64,000 nt of DNA from Caldalkalibacillus mannanilyticus JCM 10596 (GCF_000615945.1 NZ_BAMO01000026.1:1-64000), one strand, 5' to 3'; positions 45,919-54,243 are shown, counted from the first letter of the stretch. The notes: generated by a model from the letters alone, not told the origin. Numbers and translations: made by a program.

Positions 45919-46296
45919 CTATGGATCTCCTTTCCATTTAGATAGTTGAATAAACAGCTCCTCTCTTGTCCTCTCCACAATATACTGGATTAATTTCTTA
46001 GAAGCACCTGGAAAATGTATGCCCACGGTGACGGTCACTGTTTGCCGGAAAGCCGCACACCAAACAGAAGCTATTTCGATCGCTAATTCCCTTTCTTTAT
46101 GACCAGGTAATTCATGAGCAGATAGCCTCTCTGTTTGCCCATCCCAATATGCGATCGCCACCGCTCCAATATGAGGCTTTGTTCCTCCGTATACGGAAAT
46201 CAACCAATCTTCACCTATTTGCTTAATGTGATAGCTAATCATTCCACTGGTACTTCCTCTCACTTCTTGGTTTAAAAACTGATTGAACTGTAGCAT
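45919..46296 (-). CDS. LpdD-like (prenylated-flavin chaperone family) protein
   Basis: 125 residues from the ATG at 46296. Motifs KPHIGAVAIAYW, AHELPGHKERELA and QTVTVTVGIHFPGASKKLIQ resemble the family that includes the small D subunit of gallate/UbiD-type decarboxylases, recently viewed as prenyl-FMN chaperones. No UbiD or UbiX gene is in the window, so a target is not evident. No strong ribosome binding site, so start is uncertain. Lies upstream of the radical SAM gene and may share its transcript. Confidence 0.6.
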   Translation of the reverse strand: MLQFNQFLNQEVRGSTSGMISYHIKQIGEDWLISVYGGTKPHIGAVAIAYWDGQTERLSAHELPGHKERELAIEIASVWCAAFRQTVTVTVGIHFPGASKKLIQYIVERTREELFIQLSKWKGDP

Positions 46297-46330
46297 ATCC
46301 AACTATTTTTTAACTATGAAGAAACTCACA

Positions 46331-46828
46331 TCAAAACATTTTAAAAACCGTCATGTAGAACAGCGTTGAAATAACTGTGAGAATGATTCCCCAATAAGGA
46401 TGGCGATCATGAATTCTGATCAAGACAAACATATTTACTAGAAAGAAAACAGACCAACGGAAGCTCCAACCATGATAATAAGTGATGTTTCCATAGCGGA
46501 GTGCAATCCACTCTAAAACAGCGTATATTGCAATCCACCAAGCATAATGAAAGAGTTGTTTTTTTATTCCCTGTGGATAATTGTGAAGAAAAAGAAAGGC
46601 GGAGAAAGGATAAAGAAATAAAGCGTGAAACAAAATAAGACCCAAATCATCAAAAATAAAATCAGGTTTAATCTTCCATAAATAAAATCTTTCGTTGGCA
46701 ATCACTTCATACAAAAACTTACAAACAGCCACATAAACCATTGTAGGGTAAAATAAATGAATATTTCTTATGTTTGACCGGAAATAGAGCGCTATGCCTA
46801 AAATGAATCCAAAACCTAAATGAATCAT
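46331..46828 (-). CDS. CBO0543-like membrane protein, short type
   Basis: 165 residues from the ATG at 46828 (AAGGGGGTGAGG upstream). Five helices; shares with 49530-49967 a C-terminal region of the form EW-x6-YG-x2-TY-x2-GW-x5-WSxxF (here LEWIALRYGNITYYHGWSFRW). Aromatic-rich, no enzymatic motif. Divergent from the longer type at 46984. Function unknown. Confidence 0.7.
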   Translation of the reverse strand: MIHLGFGFILGIALYFRSNIRNIHLFYPTMVYVAVCKFLYEVIANERFYLWKIKPDFIFDDLGLILFHALFLYPFSAFLFLHNYPQGIKKQLFHYAWWIAIYAVLEWIALRYGNITYYHGWSFRWSVFFLVNMFVLIRIHDRHPYWGIILTVISTLFYMTVFKMF

Positions 46829-46900
46829 CCTCACCCCCTTCACCTATACTCCATTTTAATATATCCCTTTTTCAAAAAATTAAGAGCCACCTTTTTAATA

Positions 46901-46925
46901 AATAAAGTAGACTTCAACGATAAAA
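46901..46925. repeat. Partial dispersed repeat, copy G
   Basis: AATAAAGTAGACTTCAACG: only the outer end of the family, followed by unrelated sequence. Confidence 0.55.
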
Positions 46926-46983
46926 ACAGGATAAATTCACTTGATCTAGGGAATTTTTAGAATAGGGATAGGATGGTGTAAAA

Positions 46984-47532
46984 ATGAAAAATAGTGAAAT
47001 AGTGAAAATTGAATTATTGTTTAAACAAATTCATGAAATAAATGTGATTCATAACACTCTATGGCTGGAGAATGTATTATTTTCTTGGCAGTGGTGGCTG
47101 GGTGTTGTCTTAACTCTTCTTCCTTGGGTTATATGGGGATTCTTTAGAAAAAAGGAAAGTACCATGCGTCTATTAACTGCTGGATTATTCATTATGGTTA
47201 TTTCATTTTGGTTGGACTCCATTGGTGTTCAATTTGGGTTGTGGTACTATCAATATTCAGTCATTCCTTTTATACCGGCATTTGTCCCTTGGAATACTTC
47301 TCTCCTCCCTGTATTTGTTATGCTTCTCCTTCAGACAGAAAAATTGTCTACTCCTTTTTCCAAGGCTCTTCTCTTTTCTGCTTTTACCGCTTTTATTGCA
47401 GAACCATTTTTTGTTTGGGTACAATTATACGATCCAGTCAATTGGGAATTTTTTTATTCTTTTCCCATCTATATTGTTTTGTATTTTTTCGCTCACTTCC
47501 TCGCTACAAGACATACCTATCACAAGCTATGA
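46984..47532 (+). CDS. CBO0543-like membrane protein, long type, copy 1
   Basis: 182 residues, five helices after an amphipathic N-terminus. Shared with 48906-49460: WWL(G/S)V followed by PW(V/I)(I/V)W, a LD...GVQ(F/L)GLW motif, (Y/W)xxSLLPV, AFTAF(I/V)(A/G)EP(F/L)F and FYSFPIY. Aromatic membrane protein of unknown role. RBS AGGATGG upstream. Confidence 0.75.
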   Translation: MKNSEIVKIELLFKQIHEINVIHNTLWLENVLFSWQWWLGVVLTLLPWVIWGFFRKKESTMRLLTAGLFIMVISFWLDSIGVQFGLWYYQYSVIPFIPAFVPWNTSLLPVFVMLLLQTEKLSTPFSKALLFSAFTAFIAEPFFVWVQLYDPVNWEFFYSFPIYIVLYFFAHFLATRHTYHKL

Positions 47533-47568
47533 CCATTCAAAAAACCTAGAAATATAGAATATTTTTCC

Positions 47569-47597
47569 TTTACAGTGTTGTTTTTTTCTGGTATTCT
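47569..47597 (+). promoter_or_regulatory. Promoter of the rsgA leader
   Basis: TTTACA (47569-47574), 17-bp spacer, TATTCT (47592-47597). Start of transcription near 47604 gives a leader of about 244 nt before rsgA. Confidence 0.6.
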
Positions 47598-47632
47598 AAA
47601 TAAGAATTTATGATTCGAAAGGAGTGAGGGCT

Positions 47633-47695
47633 ATGAAAAATGAAATGATCAACGCTAATGTAGTTACATATTGTCCTCACGGTGCCATCCTCTAA
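47633..47695 (+). CDS. Leader peptide ORF upstream of rsgA-like gene
   Basis: 20 codons from ATG 47633, with a strong AAAGGAGTGAGG 3 nt upstream, ending in TAA at 47693. Sequence begins MKNEMINANV and ends YCPHGAIL. The codons for Cys-Pro-His (TGTCCTCA, 47672-47679) are exactly complementary to TGAGGACA (47715-47722) in the left arm and loop of the following terminator. Position and pairing are those of a ribosome-mediated attenuator; the peptide itself has no recognised relative. Confidence 0.7.
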   Translation: MKNEMINANVVTYCPHGAIL

Positions 47696-47708
47696 TCTAT
47701 TAGAAGTT

Positions 47709-47742
47709 AAGCCCTGAGGACATCCAATTCTCAGGGCTTTTT
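47709..47742 (+). terminator. Leader terminator 1 (attenuator) before rsgA
   Basis: AAGCCCTGAG (47709-47718), 11-nt loop, CTCAGGGCTT (47730-47739), T run. It lies between the leader peptide and rsgA, 106 nt upstream of the rsgA start. Confidence 0.88.
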
Positions 47743-47796
47743 ATTATGTCATTTTATTGTGATTTCATTTTAATTGCAATTTCATTCCATTCTAAG

Positions 47797-47826
47797 CCAC
47801 TGATGTTTTTTCAGTGGTTTTTTTTA
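47797..47826 (+). terminator. Leader terminator 2 before rsgA
   Basis: CCACTGA (47797-47803), 7-nt loop, TCAGTGG (47811-47817), then eight T. A second terminator only 22 nt before the rsgA start codon, following the first by 54 nt. Confidence 0.8.
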
Positions 47827-47847
47827 ATGAAAACGGAGGAAAGATAC

Positions 47848-48875
47848 ATGAATATATTAGATTTAGGTTGGAATTCAGATTTACAAAATCACTTCACTCC
47901 TTATGAATCTCAAGGGTTTACTGTTGGACGTGTTGTAAAAGAACATAAACGAATCTATAGAGTGATGACAAACCAAGGTGAGATATTAGCAGAACTATCA
48001 GGAAAAATACGCTTTGAGAGTTCACGACGTGTGGAGCTCCCTGCCGTTGGGGATTGGGTCGTATTAAAAGCAAGTGGCGGACATGCATTAGTCCACGCGA
48101 TTCTCCCCCGAAAAAGCAAATTTTCAAGAAAGGTGGCAGGAACAGTAACAGAAGAGCAACTTATTGCAACAAATATAGATACCGTTTTTTTAGTCAATGC
48201 CTTGAACCAAGATTTTAATCTACGAAGAATGGAACGCTACCTGCTCCTTACATGGGAAAGTGGGGCAACTCCGGTGATTGTGTTAAGTAAAGCGGACCTC
48301 TGTGAGAATATAGAGCAGAAGCTAAGCGAGATTCGCTCTATTGCCTATGAAGTCCCTATCTGCACCATTAGTGCGACAACGAATCAAGGGTTAGATTCAC
48401 TTGCCTCTTACCTGACAAAGGGGCAAACCATTGCTCTCATTGGCTCATCTGGTGTAGGGAAATCTACTCTTGTTAATACCCTAGCGGGGCAAGAAATTCA
48501 ACAGGTGAATGAAATACGTACTGAAGATGGTCGAGGTAAGCATACCACCACCTATAGAGAGCTCATTTTGCTCCCAAATGGGGCTGTTCTTATGGACACT
48601 CCTGGATGAGAGAGCTACAACTGCCGGCTACAGATGAAGGGCTACAGTCTACCTTTCATGATATTGAATTATTAGCTAGTCAGTGTTTCTTTCAGGATTG
48701 CAAACATCAAGGAGAACCTCGCTGCGCTGTAAAAATAGCGCTGGAGGAAGGAACACTCGACCCAAATCGTTTTCACAGCTTTCAAAAATTAGAAAAAGAG
48801 TTAGCCTATATTGAACAAAAAGAGAAGGAAAAGAACAGAAAAACCACGAAGAAACAAAAAAGACCTAAAATGTGA
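47848..48875 (+). pseudogene. RsgA-like ribosome small-subunit GTPase, interrupted at the G3 motif
   Basis: Start ATG 47848 after ACGGAGGAAAG. First frame: OB-fold N-terminus, G4-like VIVLSKADLCE, G5-like region, Walker A IGSSGVGKSTLVNTLAG, G2 region DGRGKHTTT and G3 DTPG, then a stop. Second frame starts ATGA-overlapped as MRELQLP, the natural continuation, with the zinc cysteines CFFQDCKHQGEPRC. One A restored in GGATG gives DTPGMRELQLP and 342 residues. RsgA binds the 30S subunit late in assembly. The circularly permuted motif order is normal for the family. The locus, outside a prkC/prpC context, resembles a second RsgA paralogue. Confidence 0.82.
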
Positions 48876-48905
48876 AGCCTCCAAAACGTTAGACAGGATC
48901 ACATA

Positions 48906-49460
48906 TCACAGCCAATCCTTTTCAAAGTAGTCTCTTCTACTCAACCAATAGCTAAAAAGAAAGATAAGAAAGTATATTGGAAAGGAGTAAAAAGGACTCC
49001 AGTGAATATCTCTGTATAATCCTATATATTGAAACAGAGGCTCACCAACAAATGCCGTGAAGGCTCCAAAAATGATGCCTTTGAGATAGGGTGAGGCATT
49101 CGGCTTATACTCAATCAACATCATAATAACGACAGGCAAAAGACTCCAATCATACGGCTCATAAGCTGGTACCCAGGGAATCAACTCATAGTAGTAGACC
49201 CATAATCCGAGTTGAACTCCACAAAAATCTAAAAAAGAGGATACCAGCATGACAGACAAACCAACAAACATCATTCTGTTCCTACTCCTCTTGTTATGAA
49301 AAAAAAACCATACAATCCAAGGAATAATGCTCAAAGCCACACTTAACCACCATAACGGGGTAAAGACTACACTATCTAGCCATAGTTGGATTAGTTCAGA
49401 CTGTGTTTGATCTACTATTTTATATAGTTCATTGGTACGCTCTATGTACTTTTGATCCAT
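48906..49460 (-). CDS. CBO0543-like membrane protein, long type, copy 2
   Basis: 184 residues from the ATG at 49460 (GAAGGAGAACG upstream). Same blocks as 46984-47532: PLWWLSVALSIIPWIVW, SSFLDFCGVQLGLWVYYYE, DWSLLPVVIMML and FTAFVGEPLFQYIGLY, then FYSFPIYFLIFLF. Lies 69 nt after the short-type gene on the same strand, so the two form a pair. Unknown function. Confidence 0.75.
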   Translation of the reverse strand: MDQKYIERTNELYKIVDQTQSELIQLWLDSVVFTPLWWLSVALSIIPWIVWFFFHNKRSRNRMMFVGLSVMLVSSFLDFCGVQLGLWVYYYELIPWVPAYEPYDWSLLPVVIMMLIEYKPNASPYLKGIIFGAFTAFVGEPLFQYIGLYRDIHWSPFYSFPIYFLIFLFSYWLSRRDYFEKDWL

Positions 49461-49529
49461 CTTTCGTTCTCCTTCTAGATGTTCTTCTGTGAAAAGAGCT
49501 TGTATCATACAATAGCCAGTACTACAGAA

Positions 49530-49967
49530 TCAATGCTTAGTATATAAATAATGCCAACGGATAACTGGAAAAATGAAAAAATAGAATATAGCTGAATACC
49601 ATAATTTCCAACCTGTATACGTCAAATAACCAAAGTATACTGTTGTCCACTCAAAAAAGGTGGAAAATATTGCCCAGATAAACCAATAGGGGATAAACCT
49701 CGCATATGATTTAGGCATATAATTTAAAAAAAGAATAGCAAATAACGGGGCGGATAAAAGCTTAATAGTCAAGGCTCCTGGATGAATTTCGTTTGATCCA
49801 CCAAAGTAATATAAACCTAAAACTTTATCAAGATAAAGGTCAACCACGATTTCTAGATAGGACATGCTAATCCATATCGTATAGATATCCTTTCTAAGCA
49901 GCCTTTTTGGGATAAACCAAACAATGATCAAAAGAAAAATGATAACCATTGTCATATAGAGCATCAT
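49530..49967 (-). CDS. CBO0543-like membrane protein, short type, copy 2
   Basis: 145 residues, four or five helices, RBS AAAGGAG before ATG ATG. Ends in FEWTTVYFGYLTYTGWKLWY, matching the C-terminal pattern of 46331-46828. First gene of a pair with the long-type gene downstream. Confidence 0.72.
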   Translation of the reverse strand: MMLYMTMVIIFLLIIVWFIPKRLLRKDIYTIWISMSYLEIVVDLYLDKVLGLYYFGGSNEIHPGALTIKLLSAPLFAILFLNYMPKSYARFIPYWFIWAIFSTFFEWTTVYFGYLTYTGWKLWYSAIFYFFIFPVIRWHYLYTKH

Positions 49968-50141
49968 ACAGCAACTCCTTTCATTGGAGTCTATTCTTAT
50001 AAATAGGTTTACCTAAAACACAAACCCTATGTACCATTTTTTAGTTTTATCCCGTTTAGTGATTAAAAGCACATCTTCCATCATAAATCCTTGATAGTAT
50101 GTAGGTATGATTTCAACATACATTGTCTGGAGGAAAACAAT

Positions 50142-50690
50142 ATGGAACAAATGCATTGCGGCTTAATGGGAGATCCATCATTGAAGTTGTGCTTACCACT
50201 TCAGCAGTTGAAAGACGAACATATTCCTTTGAGAAAACAAATGGATGACTTGAAGATATTAGCAGATACTATCGGGGAAAATCCAGATACGGACGATTGG
50301 AGCGAAACCATTCTTTTTTTAGCGGAAAAGGTAAATCAGTTTACTAGCGAGCTTGAACCTCATTCAGATCGTGAAGAAGGCATTCTTTTTCCTATGATGT
50401 ATAAATACATTGGTAGGGAATCCGGTCCTATTGCTGTTATGGAATACGAACATGATACAGCAAAAAACTATTTAAAAACGTTCAAAGACCAAGTATCTAT
50501 TATTTCGGGAGCTGTGGAAAAAAATAAGGCGACAGAGCTTGCCAAGTTGGTTATCGAGGCTTACCATGTCCTGACAGATCATTTCATGAAGGAAGAAAAC
50601 GTGTTATTTCCTATGGCGGAAAAATTCTTTTCTGATGCTGAGAAAGAAGAATTAGCACGTAAATTACAAACAAGCTGTAAAACGAAGTAA
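50142..50690 (+). CDS. Hemerythrin-domain protein
   Basis: 182 residues from ATG 50142 after GGAGG. Four-helix bundle with ligand pattern: His in LKDEHIPLRKQMDD, HSDREEGILFPMM (H-x3-E), EYEHDTAK (His) and HFMKEENVLFPMAEK (H-x3-E). Di-iron-binding oxygen or NO sensor/storage, similar in layout to DUF438-free YtfE-like proteins but without the Ric N-terminus. Stand-alone, followed by a strong terminator. Confidence 0.88.
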   Translation: MEQMHCGLMGDPSLKLCLPLQQLKDEHIPLRKQMDDLKILADTIGENPDTDDWSETILFLAEKVNQFTSELEPHSDREEGILFPMMYKYIGRESGPIAVMEYEHDTAKNYLKTFKDQVSIISGAVEKNKATELAKLVIEAYHVLTDHFMKEENVLFPMAEKFFSDAEKEELARKLQTSCKTK

Positions 50691-50764
50691 AAATATGTTA
50701 ACAAACCAAAGATCATTAATCGTTTAGGAAATATTCTGGTCAGTTGAATAAAAACAATCAGCAA

Positions 50765-50803
50765 AAAACAGGTGGAGGGAAATCGGAACCCTCCACCTGT
50801 TTT
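50765..50803. terminator. Strong bidirectional terminator between hemerythrin gene and prophage
   Basis: AAAACAGGTGGAGGG (50765-50779), AAATCGGAA loop, CCCTCCACCTGTTTT; perfect 15-bp stem. It lies on the chromosomal side of the phage genes. Confidence 0.92.
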
Positions 50804-50885
50804 ACTAATAAAGTCCTCTTTTTTCCACGCTTCACTTCATTTCGCATTGTATTAAATGATTAACTACTTTTTCAAAATTGTTTTT

Positions 50886-52439
50886 TTATACCTCTATTCC
50901 TAAAGCATCTACCCATTCGATTCCTGTCCACCAAATTGGTTTATTAATAGTGGTATCAAAATATCTTTCACCGATATAATGAGGAGTAGGTCGATTAGCT
51001 GTCGTACCATGCCGATCTTTAAGACTGCTTTCAAATACATTATTTTTCATTGTATCTGTGTCATTCACTATGCTAGAGTATCTATTCGAACATTGAATGA
51101 AAGTGTTATCCTTGATAAAGCAACTGCTTAAGGTTCGAGAGCCAGGTCTCTTGATTCCCTCAAATGCGTTAATAATGCTGTTGTTCATGATATAATTCCC
51201 AATTCCATCCGATAATTCAATACCTATTGTACTAGTAGTTGTTCCGAATCGGATGACGTTTCCTATTATATTGGCGTTAGTACATCTATAAATCCCTACA
51301 CTTCTCTCCTCGTCTAAAAATATTTCGTTATCTTTTACATCAAAGTCGTGACATGATACAATGCCATACTCTTTAACCATAATTCTATTTTCTTTTATTT
51401 TTCCTCTATATTTTGCCTCTCCTTTCCTCAGGGTAATTCCTCTACCAAACCCCTCAATCTTATTATTTTCTATTAAGGCAGAGTCATTACTATCAGAAAG
51501 AAATCTAATAGCGGCTTCCTTATTATCTGCTACCATTACATTTCCCGCTACCGTAACTTTTGTTGTCTTACTGTTAGCAGCAAGGTAGATGGCACTTGTC
51601 ATCTCTGTTGACAATTCTTTGTTAAAGTTAAATAGATTTCTCTCTACTCTAAAACCATGAAGTTCACATTGCTGATCTCCATCCTTGGTAGAAATAAATA
51701 TAGCCGATCCTCTCCTAGCTGCTCCAGTTTTGTTATCTCTAAAGATTACGTTTTCAATACGATCACCCGCGTTTGAAAACCGTAATTTAAAAATATTTGC
51801 TCCGTGATGTCTACCTTCAATATCGGCAGGAGTTCCAAGATAACAATTTTCAATTAGAATATCTCTTACATATCCTAATTCAGTCGTAGAAAAGTAGATT
51901 GGGTGATGACCAGTGTCGTAAATCTCGCAATTCCTAATTTTAATATTAAAGGCTCCTGCCCTACTAATCCCAGGCCCAACTGTGTTATGAATTCGGACAT
52001 TCTCAATGATTACATTATTACGTGCTCCAATCCCACCGTACGTCTGATCATCTTTAAGCCCTCGTTCTTTACGCTTCTGATTCAAGGAAAGGTTTCTAAT
52101 ACTACTAGTTGATTCAGACGTGTTTTGTTCAAAACGAAGCATTGTACTATTCGAGTGTAATTCAACATCCTCTACATCCCATTCAATCATCGTTACATTT
52201 TTTCCTGATCCTACTAAGTGTCTATTAGGCTTTACGTTGATACTACTAGAAATCTTATAGTGACCTGCAGGAAAGAAAATAATCCCGCCAGTTTCCAAAC
52301 TATCTATGGCTAGTTGAATGGCTCTTGTGTCATCTTTTTCTCCATCTCCATAAGCTCCATAATCTTTCACATTCAGTTGAACCTCATGCATTGATCTTTT
52401 ATTCAGTGCTTCAGCATTATAAGAATCGTTGTTTGTCAT
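50886..52439 (-). CDS. Phage tail-spike-like protein with pectate-lyase/beta-helix fold
   Basis: 517 residues from ATG 52439 (GGAAAGGACG upstream). N-terminal LNVKDYGAYGDGEKDDTRAI is the Pectate_lyase_3 signature; residues ~90-440 have repeating I-E-N-x-x-I/N-x-V turns of a right-handed beta-helix. The C-terminus PIWWTGIEWVDALG is a tryptophan-rich tail seen in phage spikes. Probably degrades or binds a host surface glycan. Last gene of the prophage segment on this side. Confidence 0.8.
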   Translation of the reverse strand: MTNNDSYNAEALNKRSMHEVQLNVKDYGAYGDGEKDDTRAIQLAIDSLETGGIIFFPAGHYKISSSINVKPNRHLVGSGKNVTMIEWDVEDVELHSNSTMLRFEQNTSESTSSIRNLSLNQKRKERGLKDDQTYGGIGARNNVIIENVRIHNTVGPGISRAGAFNIKIRNCEIYDTGHHPIYFSTTELGYVRDILIENCYLGTPADIEGRHHGANIFKLRFSNAGDRIENVIFRDNKTGAARRGSAIFISTKDGDQQCELHGFRVERNLFNFNKELSTEMTSAIYLAANSKTTKVTVAGNVMVADNKEAAIRFLSDSNDSALIENNKIEGFGRGITLRKGEAKYRGKIKENRIMVKEYGIVSCHDFDVKDNEIFLDEERSVGIYRCTNANIIGNVIRFGTTTSTIGIELSDGIGNYIMNNSIINAFEGIKRPGSRTLSSCFIKDNTFIQCSNRYSSIVNDTDTMKNNVFESSLKDRHGTTANRPTPHYIGERYFDTTINKPIWWTGIEWVDALGIEV

Positions 52440-52496
52440 GTTTTTCGTCCTTTCCATTATATATTTCAATTTTTTTTAAAAAAATCCACTATAAAT

Positions 52497-52523
52497 AGAA
52501 AACCCCTACTGAACGTAGGGGCT
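52497..52523 (-). terminator. Terminator after the 52589-54208 gene
   Basis: CCCCTAC (52503-52509)/GTAGGGG (52515-52521), then TTTTC on the minus strand. Confidence 0.8.
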
Positions 52524-52588
52524 AGTGTCTTAAATGTGGTACATATTCTTAAGCAATTATCTTTCTAATATTTATTGTAATAGTAGAA

Positions 52589-54208
52589 TTAAGAGTAAAT
52601 AGGAATATACTTCTTAACTCCATTTACCATTACCTCCATCCATTCTGATGGTGTACTTGATGTAGGATTAGAAGAAGGGGTTCCGACTACACTGGTGACC
52701 TCCATAGGGCTGTAAATCTTTGGTTGGAACGGACTTACAGATAAAGGAGCATATTCATAGTTGTATTTGTCTGCTCCGTTTTCAAAAATGTTAGAAGGTA
52801 TTTCTCCGTAAATAACCAAGTCTCTAATATCAACATCGCCTTTCTTTGTCCCTACTTGATTTCCATTTATTCTTAGAACATTAGATTGATTTAATACTTG
52901 GGTATTAACATCTAACTGAACAGTTCTAGAAGACATAGATTTATCACCATATTTATTACCACCTTTCAAAGATTCTGAATAAAACTCTAGTCCAAAAAAC
53001 AATTTTCCTTTATCTAGAAAGAAGTAAACGATATATTCTTTATTTTCCTCTATTTTATCTAATTTTAATGAGAGCTTTTCACTAACATTAACTCCCCTAA
53101 AATAACCAGACCAGCTTTGTGTACTTGCAAGATACTCTATCCATAGACCTCCCTTACTAATCGAAAAATCTTTGTTAATATCATTGAGTTTAACCCGAAA
53201 TTTAATGAAAAAAGAATTAGTAAAATGTAGCCTTGGATCATTTTTTATTTCTACACATTCTCCATTACTACTAGAGAAACGCATCCACTTAAGATTTCTT
53301 TCATCAGTCACAACCGTAGGAGTTCCGATGATCTTTCCATCTAATTGAAAACCAGATAGATCAGGAGTAATCCCATTAATGATTCTATCTAAAGGCAGGA
53401 TTAAACGATTATCCTCTCTTGGATCTATTTTAGCAATATCAGACCCTACTGTTGTTCTCCTATTATCATTTTCAACGATCGTTGTTTCCATAGGAAAACC
53501 TCTGTATCTAACTAACGTCTGGGTATAATCGGCTCTATTATGTGTTAAGACTACATGTCCTCCTTGAGAACTAATCAGCCATTTGCACGTTCCACTAATA
53601 TCATAAATATAGGCAGTACTTTTTCTTTTTACTTCGAAACCATATATTGTATTAGAAACATCAATCCCTGTTAATTTTGCCGATGCACTATACAATCCTA
53701 TTCCTGTGGTTACACCTTCTAAAAACCGGACATGCTCGACGGCAGCTTCTGAGCTACCCATAATTCCGATCCCGTACCCTTCATCCATATGCGGTGTGTT
53801 GCGGCAAATCGTAAAGCCTTCCATAAAAGGATCAGCTACTCCATGAGTAGGACAGACGTGAATACTTCCAATGAGTACATTTCCCGGATTCGTTTTGTTA
53901 CCTATTAATTTCAAGTGTAAAGAACTTCCCTGAATACTTGTTGGATTAGTCGCTACATAAGAAGGAATCACTAAATCTTCATCAGAATAATCACCATCAG
54001 GAATTTCAATCCTATAATTATGTTTAAGAAAAAGAGGAATGGTGTCTAGAGCATCTTGAATCTTCGGAAAATCAACTCCTATTCTAATGGTTTTTGGTTC
54101 TTTAGAGATAAGTGGTCTCTTTTCATCATCCTGCGACATTGCCTGAACCCATTCTTCACTTACGTTATTCTTCTTGCTCAACTCGTTTATTTTATTTACA
54201 CAATCCAT
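52589..54208 (-). CDS. Phage tail-fibre/spike protein: beta-helix plus lectin-like C-terminus
   Basis: 539 residues. N-terminal helix, then a beta-helix (~60-230) opening IRIGVDFPKIQDALDTIPLF and containing IQGSSLHLKLIGNKTNPGNV; after ~290 a jelly-roll/LamG-like region (VEIKNDPRLHFTNSFFIKFR, DISISKGGLWIEY-like) and a short tail WMEVMVNGVKKYIPIYS. Likely a surface-binding spike. RBS AAGGAGAG. Flanked by terminators, so expressed as its own unit. Confidence 0.72.
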   Translation of the reverse strand: MDCVNKINELSKKNNVSEEWVQAMSQDDEKRPLISKEPKTIRIGVDFPKIQDALDTIPLFLKHNYRIEIPDGDYSDEDLVIPSYVATNPTSIQGSSLHLKLIGNKTNPGNVLIGSIHVCPTHGVADPFMEGFTICRNTPHMDEGYGIGIMGSSEAAVEHVRFLEGVTTGIGLYSASAKLTGIDVSNTIYGFEVKRKSTAYIYDISGTCKWLISSQGGHVVLTHNRADYTQTLVRYRGFPMETTIVENDNRRTTVGSDIAKIDPREDNRLILPLDRIINGITPDLSGFQLDGKIIGTPTVVTDERNLKWMRFSSSNGECVEIKNDPRLHFTNSFFIKFRVKLNDINKDFSISKGGLWIEYLASTQSWSGYFRGVNVSEKLSLKLDKIEENKEYIVYFFLDKGKLFFGLEFYSESLKGGNKYGDKSMSSRTVQLDVNTQVLNQSNVLRINGNQVGTKKGDVDIRDLVIYGEIPSNIFENGADKYNYEYAPLSVSPFQPKIYSPMEVTSVVGTPSSNPTSSTPSEWMEVMVNGVKKYIPIYS

Positions 54209-54243
54209 AGCTTTTTTCTCTCCTTTTTATATTTTAAAATTGG

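Noticed and set aside
47746-47848. Upstream ATG at 47746 as start of rsgA
   Set aside because: The extra residues are hydrophobic and encoded by terminator 2; the ATG at 47848 has the proper SD.
50803-50886. Phage attachment site at the left prophage border
   Set aside because: No tRNA, integrase or direct repeat pair can be seen, since the other border lies outside the window.
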